Shown: positions 17,325-26,784 of the stretch, one piece after another
How positions within the stretch are numbered: position 1 is the first letter of the stretch
How the letters are laid out: every line of letters begins with the position of its first letter
Assembly: GCA_964589935.1 (NCBI GenBank)
Contig: CAZPVD010000002.1
Location: 1 to 64,000, forward strand
DNA from: VHCN01 sp964589935
GTDB taxonomy: Bacteria > Verrucomicrobiota > Verrucomicrobiia > Limisphaerales > VHCN01
Length of the DNA: 64,000 bases
Direction: 5' to 3'
Position numbers and translations under genes: made by a program
The notes under the pieces: model-generated
The model's database searches: none
Told to the model about the DNA's origin: nothing
What the model saw: the letters and a program-made list of their open reading frames with translations, nothing else

Positions 17325-19628
17325 ATGAAACGGATTTTCTTCGCCGCGCTGTCCCTGCTCGCCGTCCATCTCGCCTCCGCCGCGCCCGCCAGGGGCTGGC
17401 TCGCGTGGCGCGGGCCAAACCAAAACGGCACCTCCGCCGAGAAGAGCCTGCCCGACTCGATTGACGCGAAGAAGCCGCTGTGGGTCGCGGACTTCCCCGG
17501 CCAGTCCGCGCCGGTCATCGCGAACGGCAAGCTCTACATCATGGGCTATCTCGGCGACGGGCCGGAGTTGCAGGAGGGCGTGGCGTGCTTCGACGCGGAG
17601 ACGGGCAGGAAACTGTGGCAAAAACTTTACTCGGACTTCCTGAGCGACACGATTTATTTGCGTTACGCGACGAGCAGCCCGGCGGTGGATCCGGAGACGG
17701 GCAACGTCTATATGCTCGGCACGCAGGGGATGCTCAAGGCCTTCAACGCCGACGGCAAGGAGCTGTGGGGCTACTCGATGATGGAGTCGTTTGGCCGGCT
17801 CACATTCCCGAACTCGCGCACCGCGTCGCCGCTGATTGACGGCGACCTCGTCATCGTGCGCGGCATCACGTCGAACTGGGGCAACCAAGGCGCGGCGGGC
17901 GACCGCCTCTACGGCTTCGATAAAAAAAACGGCGACATCGTCTGGGCGTGCTGGTCGGGCGAGCGGCCGAAGGACAACTCCTTTTCGCATCCGTATCTGA
18001 CGTGGTTCCGCGGCAAGCGCGTGTTCATCACCGCGACCGGCGATGGCAACGTGCTCTGCGGCAACGCGCGCACCGGCGAGCCGATCTGGCGCGTGCCGCT
18101 CTTCAAGGCCGGCATCAACTCGACGACCGTCGTGCATAACAACGACAAGGTCGTCGCGATTTACGGCACGCCCTACGAGCCGGGCCAGATGGTGTGCATG
18201 AAGATTCCCGACGTCGAGCCGACCAACCCGACGAACGCGCCCGTCGTGGTCGAACGGCAGGTGGTCGAGCTGTGGAACATTCCCGAAATTTCCACCTCGA
18301 CGAGTCATCCGATTCTCGTTGGCGACCGCATCTACGTCGTCGCGGAAAAGGGCGACCTCTGCTGCGTGGACATCAACACCGGGAAGGTGCTCTGGCGCTT
18401 GAAGCTCGGCATCGAGCAGCGCAACGCGGGCCTCGTCCACGCGGACGGCAAGCTCTACGTGCCGATGCTCGACGATCCCGCAAGCAAGGCCAGCGGCGAC
18501 GCCGAGGCCGGCACGACCGGCGCGCTCTACATCATCAAGCCGAGCGATCAGGAAGGCAAAATCCTCGCGCATGTCGCGCTCGACGGCCGCTGCTTCGGCA
18601 CGCCGTCGGTGTATAACGGGAAAATTTACATGCAGACCACGCGCCACCTTTACTGCTTCGGCAAGGCGGGCAACAACCCCGGCCTCGCACCCGATCCCGC
18701 GCCGGAGAAGTGGCCCGCGCCCGGCCCGGCCACGCAGTTGCAGATGATTCCATCGGAGGTCCTCATGCATCCTGGCGAGATCGCGTCGTTCCGCATCCGT
18801 TCGCTCGACAAGAACGGTTTCATCGTGCAGGACAACATTGATCCGAAGTCGGTGAAGTGGGCCAGCTACATACCGCCGACGGCGCGCGTGAAGTCGCTGA
18901 TGAAGGGCGCGTTCAACGCGGACGGCAAGCTCGTCGCCGACAAGGAAGCCGTTCCCAGCGCGGGCGCGTTCATGGCGACACTCGGCAACTTGAAGGGCAC
19001 CATCCGCGGCCGCGTGCTGCCGGGCCTGCCGATCAAGCAGGACTTCGAGTCGTTCGTGATTGACCAGAAGCACGAGACGGAAGAAGGCGTGATGTTTGCA
19101 TATCCGCCGCTGCCGTGGATCGGGCCGCGCTTCAAGTTCGAGGTGCGGCAGGTCGGCGACACCAAGGCGCTGGTGAAGACGATTGACAACAAATTCTTCC
19201 AGCGCGCGACGGTCTTCATGGGCGAGCCGATCTTGAAGAACTACACCGTGCAGACCGACGTGATGAGCGAGGGCAAGCCGCGCAAGATGTCCGAGGTTGG
19301 CCAAGTCAACCAGCGCTATCTCATCGTGATGAAGGGCAACTCGCAGGAAATCGAAATCAACTCGAACCAGGAGCGCCTCAAGGTCGCCGTGCCGTTCAAG
19401 TGGAAACCGAACGAATGGTATGTGCTCAAATCGCGCGTGGACGTGAAACCCGACGGCTCCGGAGTCGTGCGCGCGAAGGCGTGGAAACGCGGCGAACCCG
19501 AACCGTCCGAGTGGAACATCGAGGTGCCGCACAAGCTCGCGCACCAGAACGGCTGCCCCGGCCTCTACGGCTTCGCGCCGCAGGACATGCGCGTCTATAT
19601 TGACAATGTGAGCGTGACGGGGAATTGA
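17325..19628 (+). CDS. secreted PQQ-type beta-propeller protein (quinoprotein-like)
   Basis: ATG at 17325 gives 767 residues with a signal peptide (FFAALSLLAVHLASAAPA). Repeated propeller blades follow, with motifs such as GKLYIMGYLGDG, CFDAETGRKLW and YGFDKKNGDIVW. The C-terminal 170 residues form a different beta-rich domain resembling a concanavalin/DUF1080-like module (WKPNEWYVLKSRVDV, GLYGFAPQDMRVYIDNVSV). Such proteins are often called outer membrane protein assembly- or PQQ-like, but no cofactor-binding residues can be assigned. It starts the same-strand run to 25031. Confidence 0.88.
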   Translation: MKRIFFAALSLLAVHLASAAPARGWLAWRGPNQNGTSAEKSLPDSIDAKKPLWVADFPGQSAPVIANGKLYIMGYLGDGPELQEGVACFDAETGRKLWQKLYSDFLSDTIYLRYATSSPAVDPETGNVYMLGTQGMLKAFNADGKELWGYSMMESFGRLTFPNSRTASPLIDGDLVIVRGITSNWGNQGAAGDRLYGFDKKNGDIVWACWSGERPKDNSFSHPYLTWFRGKRVFITATGDGNVLCGNARTGEPIWRVPLFKAGINSTTVVHNNDKVVAIYGTPYEPGQMVCMKIPDVEPTNPTNAPVVVERQVVELWNIPEISTSTSHPILVGDRIYVVAEKGDLCCVDINTGKVLWRLKLGIEQRNAGLVHADGKLYVPMLDDPASKASGDAEAGTTGALYIIKPSDQEGKILAHVALDGRCFGTPSVYNGKIYMQTTRHLYCFGKAGNNPGLAPDPAPEKWPAPGPATQLQMIPSEVLMHPGEIASFRIRSLDKNGFIVQDNIDPKSVKWASYIPPTARVKSLMKGAFNADGKLVADKEAVPSAGAFMATLGNLKGTIRGRVLPGLPIKQDFESFVIDQKHETEEGVMFAYPPLPWIGPRFKFEVRQVGDTKALVKTIDNKFFQRATVFMGEPILKNYTVQTDVMSEGKPRKMSEVGQVNQRYLIVMKGNSQEIEINSNQERLKVAVPFKWKPNEWYVLKSRVDVKPDGSGVVRAKAWKRGEPEPSEWNIEVPHKLAHQNGCPGLYGFAPQDMRVYIDNVSVTGN

Positions 19629-19639
19629 CAGACAGCGCC

Positions 19640-19891
19640 ATGCCCACGGTGCTTTACATCAACGGCTGGCGGATACATTTTTACTCGAACGAACGCAACG
19701 AACCGATGCACGTCCACGCCGAAAAAGCCGAGAAGGAGTGCAAGTATTGGATTGATGCCGACGGCTTCAACATCCGCGAGGCGTTTGCGTTCAACATGAG
19801 CCCGCGCGACACGCGCGATGTCCGGCAGATTATTTTCCAGCATTTTGACCTCATCGTCGCCGAGTGGCGGCGCGTGCATGGCGACAAATGA
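19640..19891 (+). CDS. DUF4160 family protein
   Basis: ATG at 19640 gives 83 residues with the family-like pattern GWRIHFYSNERNEPMHVHAEK and C-terminal FNLIVAEW-type helix (QHFDLIVAEWRRVHG). DUF4160 genes commonly sit directly before DUF2442, as here: the two overlap in ATGA. Such pairs have been suggested as toxin-antitoxin-like modules, but the activity is not established. The gene starts 11 bases after the first propeller gene. Confidence 0.8.
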   Translation: MPTVLYINGWRIHFYSNERNEPMHVHAEKAEKECKYWIDADGFNIREAFAFNMSPRDTRDVRQIIFQHFDLIVAEWRRVHGDK

Positions 19892-20178
19892 GCAAGCAGT
19901 TCCACAAAGTTGAACAGGTTGAGTTTGACGGCGACACGCTGCGGTTGCGCGTGGATGGCGCCGCCTATCAAGTGTCCGTCCGTGCCGTGTCGGAGCGGCT
20001 CGCCTCCGCGTCTCTGGAGCAGCGTCGCGATTTCCGCGTGTCGCCCTCCGGCTTTGGAATTCACTGGCCGTCCGTGGACGAGGATCTCTCGATTGACGGG
20101 ATCATCCGCTCGGCAAACGGCGCTTACCCGCCCGTGGCTGCCTCCGCTTTGACATTCAACGACAAACCCAAATCATGA
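19888..20178 (+). CDS. DUF2442 family protein
   Basis: ATG at 19888 overlaps the DUF4160 stop, and the TGA at 20176-20178 overlaps the next ATG at 20175, so all three genes are translationally coupled. The 96-residue protein has the DUF2442 pattern RLRVDGAAYQVSVRAVSERL, then FRVSPSGFGIHWPSVDEDLSIDGI. Members are usually small partners of DUF4160. Confidence 0.8.
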   Translation: MSKQFHKVEQVEFDGDTLRLRVDGAAYQVSVRAVSERLASASLEQRRDFRVSPSGFGIHWPSVDEDLSIDGIIRSANGAYPPVAASALTFNDKPKS

Positions 20179-21752
20179 AACCATTCCCTCTCCTCACCGC
20201 CGCGCTCGTGCTCGGTGGATTCGCCGCGGACGCGCAGGACTGGCCCCAGTGGGGCGGCACGTCGTATCGCAACATGTATTCGCCCGCCAAGGGCCTGCCC
20301 GACCGCTTCGAGCCGGGCAAGCTCAAGAAGGGCACCGACGAGATTGACATGGCGACCACGAAGAACGTGAAGTGGATCGCCAAGCTCGGCTCGCAGAGCT
20401 ACGGTAACGTCACCATCGCGCAGGGCAAAATCTTCATCGGCACCAACAACGATTCGCCGCGCGACAAGAAGCATCTCGGCGACCGCTCGATCCTGCTCTG
20501 CCTCGACGAGAAGACGGGCAACTTCCTGTGGCAGCTCGTCATTCCCAAACTCAAATCCGGCAAGGTCAACGACTGGGAAGGCCTCGGCCTGCTCTCCTCG
20601 CCGACCATCGAGGGCGACCGCGTCTACATCGTCACGAGTCGCTGCGAAGTGCTCTGCCTCAACATCAACGGCATGGCCAGCGGCAACACCGGCCCTTACA
20701 AGGACGAGGCCAAATACTTCGTGCAGGACCTCGTCGGCGTGGATGGCAAGGCCGTCGCGCCCATCGAGCCGGGGCCGAAGGACGCCGACATTATCTGGCG
20801 TTATGACATGATGGATGAACTTGGCGTGTTCCCGCACAATGCGTCGAACTGCTCCATCCTCATCGTCGGCGACGTGATCTACGTCTGCACCTCCAACGGT
20901 CAGGACTGGACGCACAAGAACATCCCTTCGCCGCTTTCGCCGAGCTTCATCGCGCTCGACAAAAAAAACGGCCAGCTTCTCGGCGAGGACGACGCGGGCA
21001 TCAGCAAGCGCATCTTCCACGGCCAGTGGAGTTCGCCCTCGACGGGCGTGGTGAATGGCAAGCAGCTCGTGTTCTTTGGCGGCGGCGATGGATTATGCTA
21101 CGCGTTCGATGCGAAGCCGGTGAAACAGGGCGACACGAGCTTCCTCAAGACCGTGTGGAAATACGACATGAACCCGCCGGAATACAAAAACGACAAGAGC
21201 GGCAAGCCCATCATCTATCCCGCGGCGGAAGGCCCGAGCGAAGTCAACGCCACGCCGGTCTTTTACAAGAACCGCATCTATGTCGCGACCGGCCAGGATC
21301 CTGAGCACGGCGAAGGCGTCGGCCATCTCGTGTGCCTCGACGCAACGCAGGCCGGCGAAATCAAAAAGCCGATTTGGGAATACAAGGGCATTCACCGCAG
21401 CATCTCGACGGTCTCGATTGATCCGGCGAGCGGGCTGCTCTTCATCGGTGACTTCTCCGGCTTCGTGCATTGCCTCGACGCCGAGACGGGCAAGCTCCAC
21501 TGGACGCACGACATGAAGGCCCATATGTGGGGCAGCACGATGGTCGCGGACGGCAAGGTCTATGTCGGCTCGGAGGATGGCGACATCGTGGTGCTCGCCG
21601 CATCAAAGGAGAAGAAAGTCCTCAGCGCGACGAACGTCGGTGCGCCGGTTTACTCGACACCCGTCGTTGCGAACGGCGTGATTTACGTCGCGAGCAACAC
21701 GCACCTCTACGCCTTCCACGATTCAGCGAAGGCCAACGCGCCGAAGCCTTGA
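20175..21752 (+). CDS. second secreted PQQ-type beta-propeller protein
   Basis: The 525-residue protein has a signal peptide (PLLTAALVLGGFAADAQ) and several propeller blades (CLDEKTGNFLW, GDRVYIVTSRCE, LDAETGKLHWTHD, GKVYVGSEDGDIVVL). It is shorter than the first propeller and lacks its C-terminal module. The start overlaps the DUF2442 stop. The paired propellers around DUF4160/DUF2442 suggest either an inserted module or one operon; the enzymatic role is unknown. Confidence 0.88.
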   Translation: MKPFPLLTAALVLGGFAADAQDWPQWGGTSYRNMYSPAKGLPDRFEPGKLKKGTDEIDMATTKNVKWIAKLGSQSYGNVTIAQGKIFIGTNNDSPRDKKHLGDRSILLCLDEKTGNFLWQLVIPKLKSGKVNDWEGLGLLSSPTIEGDRVYIVTSRCEVLCLNINGMASGNTGPYKDEAKYFVQDLVGVDGKAVAPIEPGPKDADIIWRYDMMDELGVFPHNASNCSILIVGDVIYVCTSNGQDWTHKNIPSPLSPSFIALDKKNGQLLGEDDAGISKRIFHGQWSSPSTGVVNGKQLVFFGGGDGLCYAFDAKPVKQGDTSFLKTVWKYDMNPPEYKNDKSGKPIIYPAAEGPSEVNATPVFYKNRIYVATGQDPEHGEGVGHLVCLDATQAGEIKKPIWEYKGIHRSISTVSIDPASGLLFIGDFSGFVHCLDAETGKLHWTHDMKAHMWGSTMVADGKVYVGSEDGDIVVLAASKEKKVLSATNVGAPVYSTPVVANGVIYVASNTHLYAFHDSAKANAPKP

Positions 21753-21795
21753 CGCCTTTACCGCAAACTTTTTCCAACGCCGAACCAATCACTTC

Positions 21796-22878
<1,083 letters not shown>

Positions 22879-22879
22879 G

Positions 22880-23326
22880 ATGAAGTTTATCGGAGTTATA
22901 AGTCGAAGGCGGCAGTTGTTGTTACTGATGTGCCTGACTTTGTTACTCATTGTAGCTCAAATAGTGTATTTGCTTCACAACCAATCCAGTCTTGCTGCGA
23001 TAGCATCCGCAATAAGACCGGGAACAAGTAAAGTTGAAGTGTTGCGGCAATTGGGCACGCCTGTGAGAGTGTTTGGAACCCGTTATGGGACACCGAGATC
23101 AACAAACGATACCGGGTTTGCTGTGGTATTTACCCAGTGGATTCATGGCCATGAAAGCTGGGTCTATGGCAATCGGTTTCAATTAGCCTGGCCCTTTGGC
23201 AAAGAACCACCGTTTTTTTGCCTTAGAGCATTTGTTTGTGAGAGGATATTCTGGCCGGAGGATGGCGACACGGTTGTCAAATTCGACGAAGACGAAAAAG
23301 TTTCTGAAGTAATCATTCCAAAATAG
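22880..23326 (+). CDS. membrane-anchored SmpA/BamE-like small protein, low GC
   Basis: ATG at 22880, just after the ligase stop, gives 148 residues. An N-terminal hydrophobic stretch (QLLLLMCLTLLLIVAQIVYLL) could anchor or export it. After it, GTSKVEVLRQLGTPVRVF resembles the SmpA/OmlA pattern of an outer-membrane-assembly accessory domain. A second half has aromatic and acidic residues (IFWPEDGDTVVKFDEDEKVSEVII). The DNA is visibly AT-richer than the flanking genes. Weak similarity only; function unknown. Confidence 0.62.
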   Translation: MKFIGVISRRRQLLLLMCLTLLLIVAQIVYLLHNQSSLAAIASAIRPGTSKVEVLRQLGTPVRVFGTRYGTPRSTNDTGFAVVFTQWIHGHESWVYGNRFQLAWPFGKEPPFFCLRAFVCERIFWPEDGDTVVKFDEDEKVSEVIIPK

Positions 23327-23330
23327 TCAC

Positions 23331-23558
23331 ATGGTTTACTACACCATTTACCTCAAGAACCTGAGGAACGACACGGGTTACGTGGACATAGCGCTGGAGA
23401 GCGACCAGCTCTACCGCGATTACCTCCAGCATCTCGAGGTCGGCGTCGTGCAGTGCAAGCCCTACGCCGTCACCGACCCGGCCAACCCCGGCGCGCAGCC
23501 CGGCCAGTTCGTCATCAACCTTTCCGAAATCGCAGCCATCACCATCCGTCGCGCGTGA
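23331..23558 (+). CDS. small conserved-looking protein, function unknown
   Basis: The 75-residue protein (MVYYTIYLKNLRND to SEIAAITIRRA) has no signal peptide and an alternating beta-like pattern. Its GC bias matches the flanking high-GC genes, unlike the preceding gene. It sits 40 bases upstream of the dehydrogenase start and could be a small partner. No family is recognised. Confidence 0.65.
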   Translation: MVYYTIYLKNLRNDTGYVDIALESDQLYRDYLQHLEVGVVQCKPYAVTDPANPGAQPGQFVINLSEIAAITIRRA

Positions 23559-23597
23559 TTCACCGTCCGCGTGGAAGGAGCGCAGTTGAAATTGAAC

Positions 23598-25031
23598 ATG
23601 ACACCCATCCCGCACATTCCCGCACTCCGGCTTGGCCGGAATTATGAAAGCCTCGACAAGACGAACGTCGTTGACCACCGCACCGGCGAACTCAAGGCCA
23701 CCGTCAGCCAGGTCAACGCCGGCATCATCCGCAAGGACCTCGCGAAAATCGGCGCCGCGCGCGCCGCGTTGAAGAGGCTCTCGACCGCCGAGCTGCTCGA
23801 CATCTGCTCGCGCGCCGGCGATCTCTTCCTCAACGCCACACTCCCGCTCGGTGACGGCCACACGCAGTCGCCGCAGCAGTATCTGGAGACGCTCTCCGCC
23901 ACGAGCGGCCTGCCGCACGTCATGGTCCGCCGCAACATGCAGAAGGTCTTCCAGTCCCTCGCGAACATGAAGACCGTGCTCAACGGCCTCACGCGCGGAC
24001 TCGACCGGCACATCCTCGACCGCGGTTTCGGCGAGCAGGCCGGCACGCCGTGCAGCTTTTACGCGACCACGCAGGCGCTCGGCCTCGTGATGCCGAGCAA
24101 TTCGCCGGCGGTGAACTCGCTCTGGCTGCCGAGCATCGCGCTGAAAATTCCAGTCGTTCTCAAGCCCGGCAAGGACGAGCCGTGGACGCCGTTCCGCCTC
24201 ATCCAGGCGTTCATCGCCGCGGGCGCGCCGGCGGAGGCGTTTGGTTTTTATCCGACCGACCACGAGGGCGCGGCGGCGATCCTCAAGGGCTGCGGGCGCG
24301 CGCTGATTTTCGGCGACAAGTCCACGATGGCCCAATACGCGAACAACCCGGCCATCCAGCTTCATGGCCCCGGCTACAGCAAAATTTTAATCGGCGAAGA
24401 TCAAGTCGAGTGCTGGCCCGAATTCATTGACCTCATGGTGTCGTGCATTTCCGAGAACGGCGGGCGCAGTTGCATCAACGCCTCCGCCATCGTCACGCCG
24501 AAGTATGCCGCGGAAATTGCCGAGGCCCTCGCGCAGAAGCTCGGCCCGCTCGCGCCCACGCGGCCCGAAGACGAGAACGCGCGCCTGAGCGGCTTCGCGA
24601 ATCCCCGGATGGCCGACGGCATTGACGCGCAAATCGAGGAAGGCCTCAAGACGCCCTGCGCGACCGACGTGACCGCGAAGCACCGCGGCGGCCCGCGCAA
24701 GGTTGTGTTCGAGGGCGGCACTTACATGCGCCCGACCATCGTGCTGTGCGATTCCTTTAAGCACCCGCTGGCGAACCGCGAGTTCCTCTTTCCCTACGCC
24801 AGTGTCGTGACGGCGAAGCAGAGCGACATGCTGAAGCTCATCGGCCCCTCGCTCGCAGTCACCGCGATCACGAGGGACCCGGCCTTCACGGAACAGCTCC
24901 TCGACAGCCCGCTCATCGAGCGCCTGAATCTCGGCCCCGTCTCGACGCTGAAAGTCTCGTGGGACCAGCCGCACGAGGGGAACATGTTCGAGTTCCTCTA
25001 CAAGCGCCGCAGCATCGAGCGCGGCTGGTGA
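23598..25031 (+). CDS. aldehyde dehydrogenase / acyl-CoA reductase-like protein
   Basis: The protein has the dehydrogenase fold with GLVMPSNSPAVNS, LKIPVVLKPGKDEP, and the catalytic Cys in ENGGRSCINAS (near residue 292 from this start). A strong ribosome-binding sequence GGAAGGAG at 23573-23580 favours the in-frame TTG at 23586 or ATG 23598; a GTG at 23571 lies upstream of that site and is unlikely. Beside an acid-activating ligase, reduction of an activated acid to an aldehyde, or the reverse, is plausible. Confidence 0.85.
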   Translation: MTPIPHIPALRLGRNYESLDKTNVVDHRTGELKATVSQVNAGIIRKDLAKIGAARAALKRLSTAELLDICSRAGDLFLNATLPLGDGHTQSPQQYLETLSATSGLPHVMVRRNMQKVFQSLANMKTVLNGLTRGLDRHILDRGFGEQAGTPCSFYATTQALGLVMPSNSPAVNSLWLPSIALKIPVVLKPGKDEPWTPFRLIQAFIAAGAPAEAFGFYPTDHEGAAAILKGCGRALIFGDKSTMAQYANNPAIQLHGPGYSKILIGEDQVECWPEFIDLMVSCISENGGRSCINASAIVTPKYAAEIAEALAQKLGPLAPTRPEDENARLSGFANPRMADGIDAQIEEGLKTPCATDVTAKHRGGPRKVVFEGGTYMRPTIVLCDSFKHPLANREFLFPYASVVTAKQSDMLKLIGPSLAVTAITRDPAFTEQLLDSPLIERLNLGPVSTLKVSWDQPHEGNMFEFLYKRRSIERGW

Positions 25032-25100
25032 ATGTAGCGGCCGTCTGTGACCGTCGCCAGATTGGGCTGTCCGCGGGCAGACTTCGCAACGCCAGAAAAC

Positions 25101-25283
25101 TTAGAAATACAGGGCGTGCACCGCCCAAGCGGTGACAAGCATCCCCAACACAAGCAAACACCAGTAGGCGAACAGGCATCGCCGCTGTTCCTTTTTGGCC
25201 GCCTCCCGTCGCTTCGGATTTGCGGCACCCGCCGCGCCTTCAATCGAGGCCACGATGATTTCGATGATCGTGAACGGATTCAT
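25101..25283 (-). CDS. small membrane protein, hypothetical
   Basis: ATG at 25283 gives 60 residues: a hydrophobic start (FTIIEIIVASIEGAAGAA), a basic middle (KRREAAKKEQRR), then a clear membrane helix (AYWCLLVLGMLVTAWAVHAL). The charged-then-hydrophobic arrangement is more regular than chance. It begins 8 bases downstream of the fragment at 25292-25525 and may be its co-transcribed neighbour. Confidence 0.45.
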   Translation of the reverse strand: MNPFTIIEIIVASIEGAAGAANPKRREAAKKEQRRCLFAYWCLLVLGMLVTAWAVHALYF

Positions 25284-25291
25284 TCAGCGGC

Positions 25292-25525
25292 TCACGGCTC
25301 GCTTCGCGTGTTGAGGTGTTCGAGCTTCCATCTGTCCCGCGCGCGGATGCAGTCGTCGCATGTCGCACGCTTCCATGTTCCGCCATTTGTTGCAGCTTCA
25401 AATCCATCCGCGTCGGAGTGGACAAACGAAAAACAAATCAACAAAATGGTCCCAGTCCGCTGACAAAAAAGCAGACACAGAAAAGTGAGACCCGTCAAAT
25501 TCAGCATAGTCGAGGATGATGCCAA
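25292..25525 (-). pseudogene. short copy or remnant of the CDDC-tail lipoprotein gene
   Basis: The C-terminus reads CDDCIRARDRWKLEH, then NTRSEP, almost identical to the tail of the lipoprotein at 26432-26758, and about 70 bases of DNA around it are alike. The N-terminal part (LTGLTFLCLLFC, then TILLICFSF) does not match the paralogue and overlaps the start of the response regulator on the other strand. It is best read as a duplicated, partly eroded copy, though a real 77-residue gene cannot be excluded. Confidence 0.38.
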
Positions 25526-26114
25526 CCTGCGCGTCCTCTGGCGGCGTGTGCTGCGCCGGCATCAGGATTTCGCCTTCGTGTCCGAGTTTGGCGATGCGGA
25601 ATCCGCGCTGGCCGAGCTGCGGTCCAACCCGCCGGACTTGGTGCTGGTGGACTGGAACCTTCCCGGCATGGATGGCATCACGCTGATCGAGAAGTTGAAG
25701 GACGCCCACCCGAAGATCCGCGCTGTTCTTGTCACGGCGCACGACAAGGATGAACTTCCCTACAGCGCGTTCGCGTCCGGCGCCGATGGTTTCCTCTTCA
25801 AGCCCGTGCCGATCCGTGAACTGGCCGACAAGCTGCGCTCGGCCAAGGATGGGGAATGCCCCATCTCGGCGCGCTCCGCGAGACACCTGATCGCCTCGCT
25901 GCGCCGCCGGGGCGTTTTGTCCTCCGGCCTGCAAATCTCGAGTCGCGAGCAGGAGGTGCTCCGTTTGCTGGCCGACGGCCGCAGCGCCAAACAGGTCGCA
26001 CAGCACCTCCGCGTTTCCATGCACACGGTTGTTTCGCACAAGCGGCGCATCTACAAGAAGCTCGACGCTCACAATCTCGCCCAGGCGGTGGCCCGCTGGC
26101 GGGGCGCAGCATAA
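25485..26114 (+). CDS. LuxR-family response regulator (NarL-type)
   Basis: The 209-residue protein starts at GTG 25485 and has an N-terminal receiver domain with phosphate acceptor Asp56 (LVLVDWNLPGMDG) and later VTAH and K (FLFKP). The C-terminal LuxR helix-turn-helix is REQEVLRLLADGRSAKQVAQ, then MHTVVSHKRRIYKKL. No sensor kinase is adjacent; the REC-PAS-kinase at 40.5 kb is the only kinase in the window. Confidence 0.92.
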   Translation: MRPVKFSIVEDDANLRVLWRRVLRRHQDFAFVSEFGDAESALAELRSNPPDLVLVDWNLPGMDGITLIEKLKDAHPKIRAVLVTAHDKDELPYSAFASGADGFLFKPVPIRELADKLRSAKDGECPISARSARHLIASLRRRGVLSSGLQISSREQEVLRLLADGRSAKQVAQHLRVSMHTVVSHKRRIYKKLDAHNLAQAVARWRGAA

Positions 26115-26431
26115 GCCGAACACTCGACCCGCGGAGAACACGGCTGCGGCACTGTAGCATTTTTACGCTACACGACAGGTCGCACTAAAGGGGCTATAAC
26201 CACGCTGTCTTTGAGCTGGCGCCAGTTGCACCAGCCGCTTGCGGTCTTAATGGGGAATTGGCAGCCCGCCGTGCCGCCCCGCCACGGAAGTGTGGTCCGG
26301 CGCACGGCAGGGCTGCTCCTCCGTTTTGGAATCAAACGCACACAAGTGCTCTTCCTTCTGCCCGTTCCCGCCATCCAGCCGCACCACTCCGTCGTGTCTG
26401 CGGGCGGAAATTTATAGTCATCCGGACGCGC
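26115..26431. other. intergenic region with a small hairpin, no gene recognised
   Basis: The 317-base spacer after the response regulator contains an inverted repeat TGTAGC at 26153-26158 with GCTACA at 26167-26172, too weak and without a T-run to call a terminator. On the minus strand a stretch encoding WCNWRQLKDSVV (about 26194-26229) faintly resembles SNWRSVKIVV of the neighbouring lipoprotein, so it may be a third eroded copy. Otherwise it shows no coding signal. Confidence 0.4.
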
Positions 26432-26758
26432 TTACGGTTCGCTTCGCGTGTTGATGTGTTCGAGCTTCCAGCGGTCCCGGGCGCGGATGCAGTCGTCGCA
26501 CACGACGATTTTCACGCTGCGCCAGTTGCTGCGTTCCAAGTCCGGTTCCGGCCCGGCGTGCGGGAAGAGCTTCACCATCGCCTCGGCGTAGTCGCGGCCG
26601 GGCAGCGCGCGCGCCTCGATGACTTGCGGCTGCATTTCGCAACGCATCCATTTCTGGTGAACCTCGCAGAACACGGGGCCGTGTCGTGCGTCCTCGACAG
26701 TGAAACAACCCGCCAGCAAAACCGTTGCGATGAGAAACAATGCACTGGTGCGTCGCAT
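26432..26758 (-). CDS. putative lipoprotein with Cys-rich tail
   Basis: ATG at 26758 gives 108 residues. The N-terminus (MRRTSALFLIATVLLAGC) has a lipobox-like LLAGC, so it is probably a lipoprotein. The mature part has HGPVFCEVHQKWMRCEM and a C-terminal CDDCIRARDRWKLEH, cysteine/histidine pairs that could bind metal. The same tail is repeated at 25292. The gene is 26 bases downstream of the C45 hydrolase gene and may be co-transcribed. Confidence 0.7.
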   Translation of the reverse strand: MRRTSALFLIATVLLAGCFTVEDARHGPVFCEVHQKWMRCEMQPQVIEARALPGRDYAEAMVKLFPHAGPEPDLERSNWRSVKIVVCDDCIRARDRWKLEHINTRSEP

Positions 26759-26784
26759 GGAAAGAAGCCGGAAGAAATTTTGAA

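Noticed and set aside
17262..19544. Long open frame on the minus strand opposite the first propeller gene
   Set aside because: High GC third-position bias leaves few stops on the opposite strand; the residue content is Arg/Val/His-rich with no domains.
26153..26172. TGTAGC / GCTACA hairpin as a terminator of the response regulator gene
   Set aside because: Six-base stem, eight-base loop and no T-run; too weak to call.
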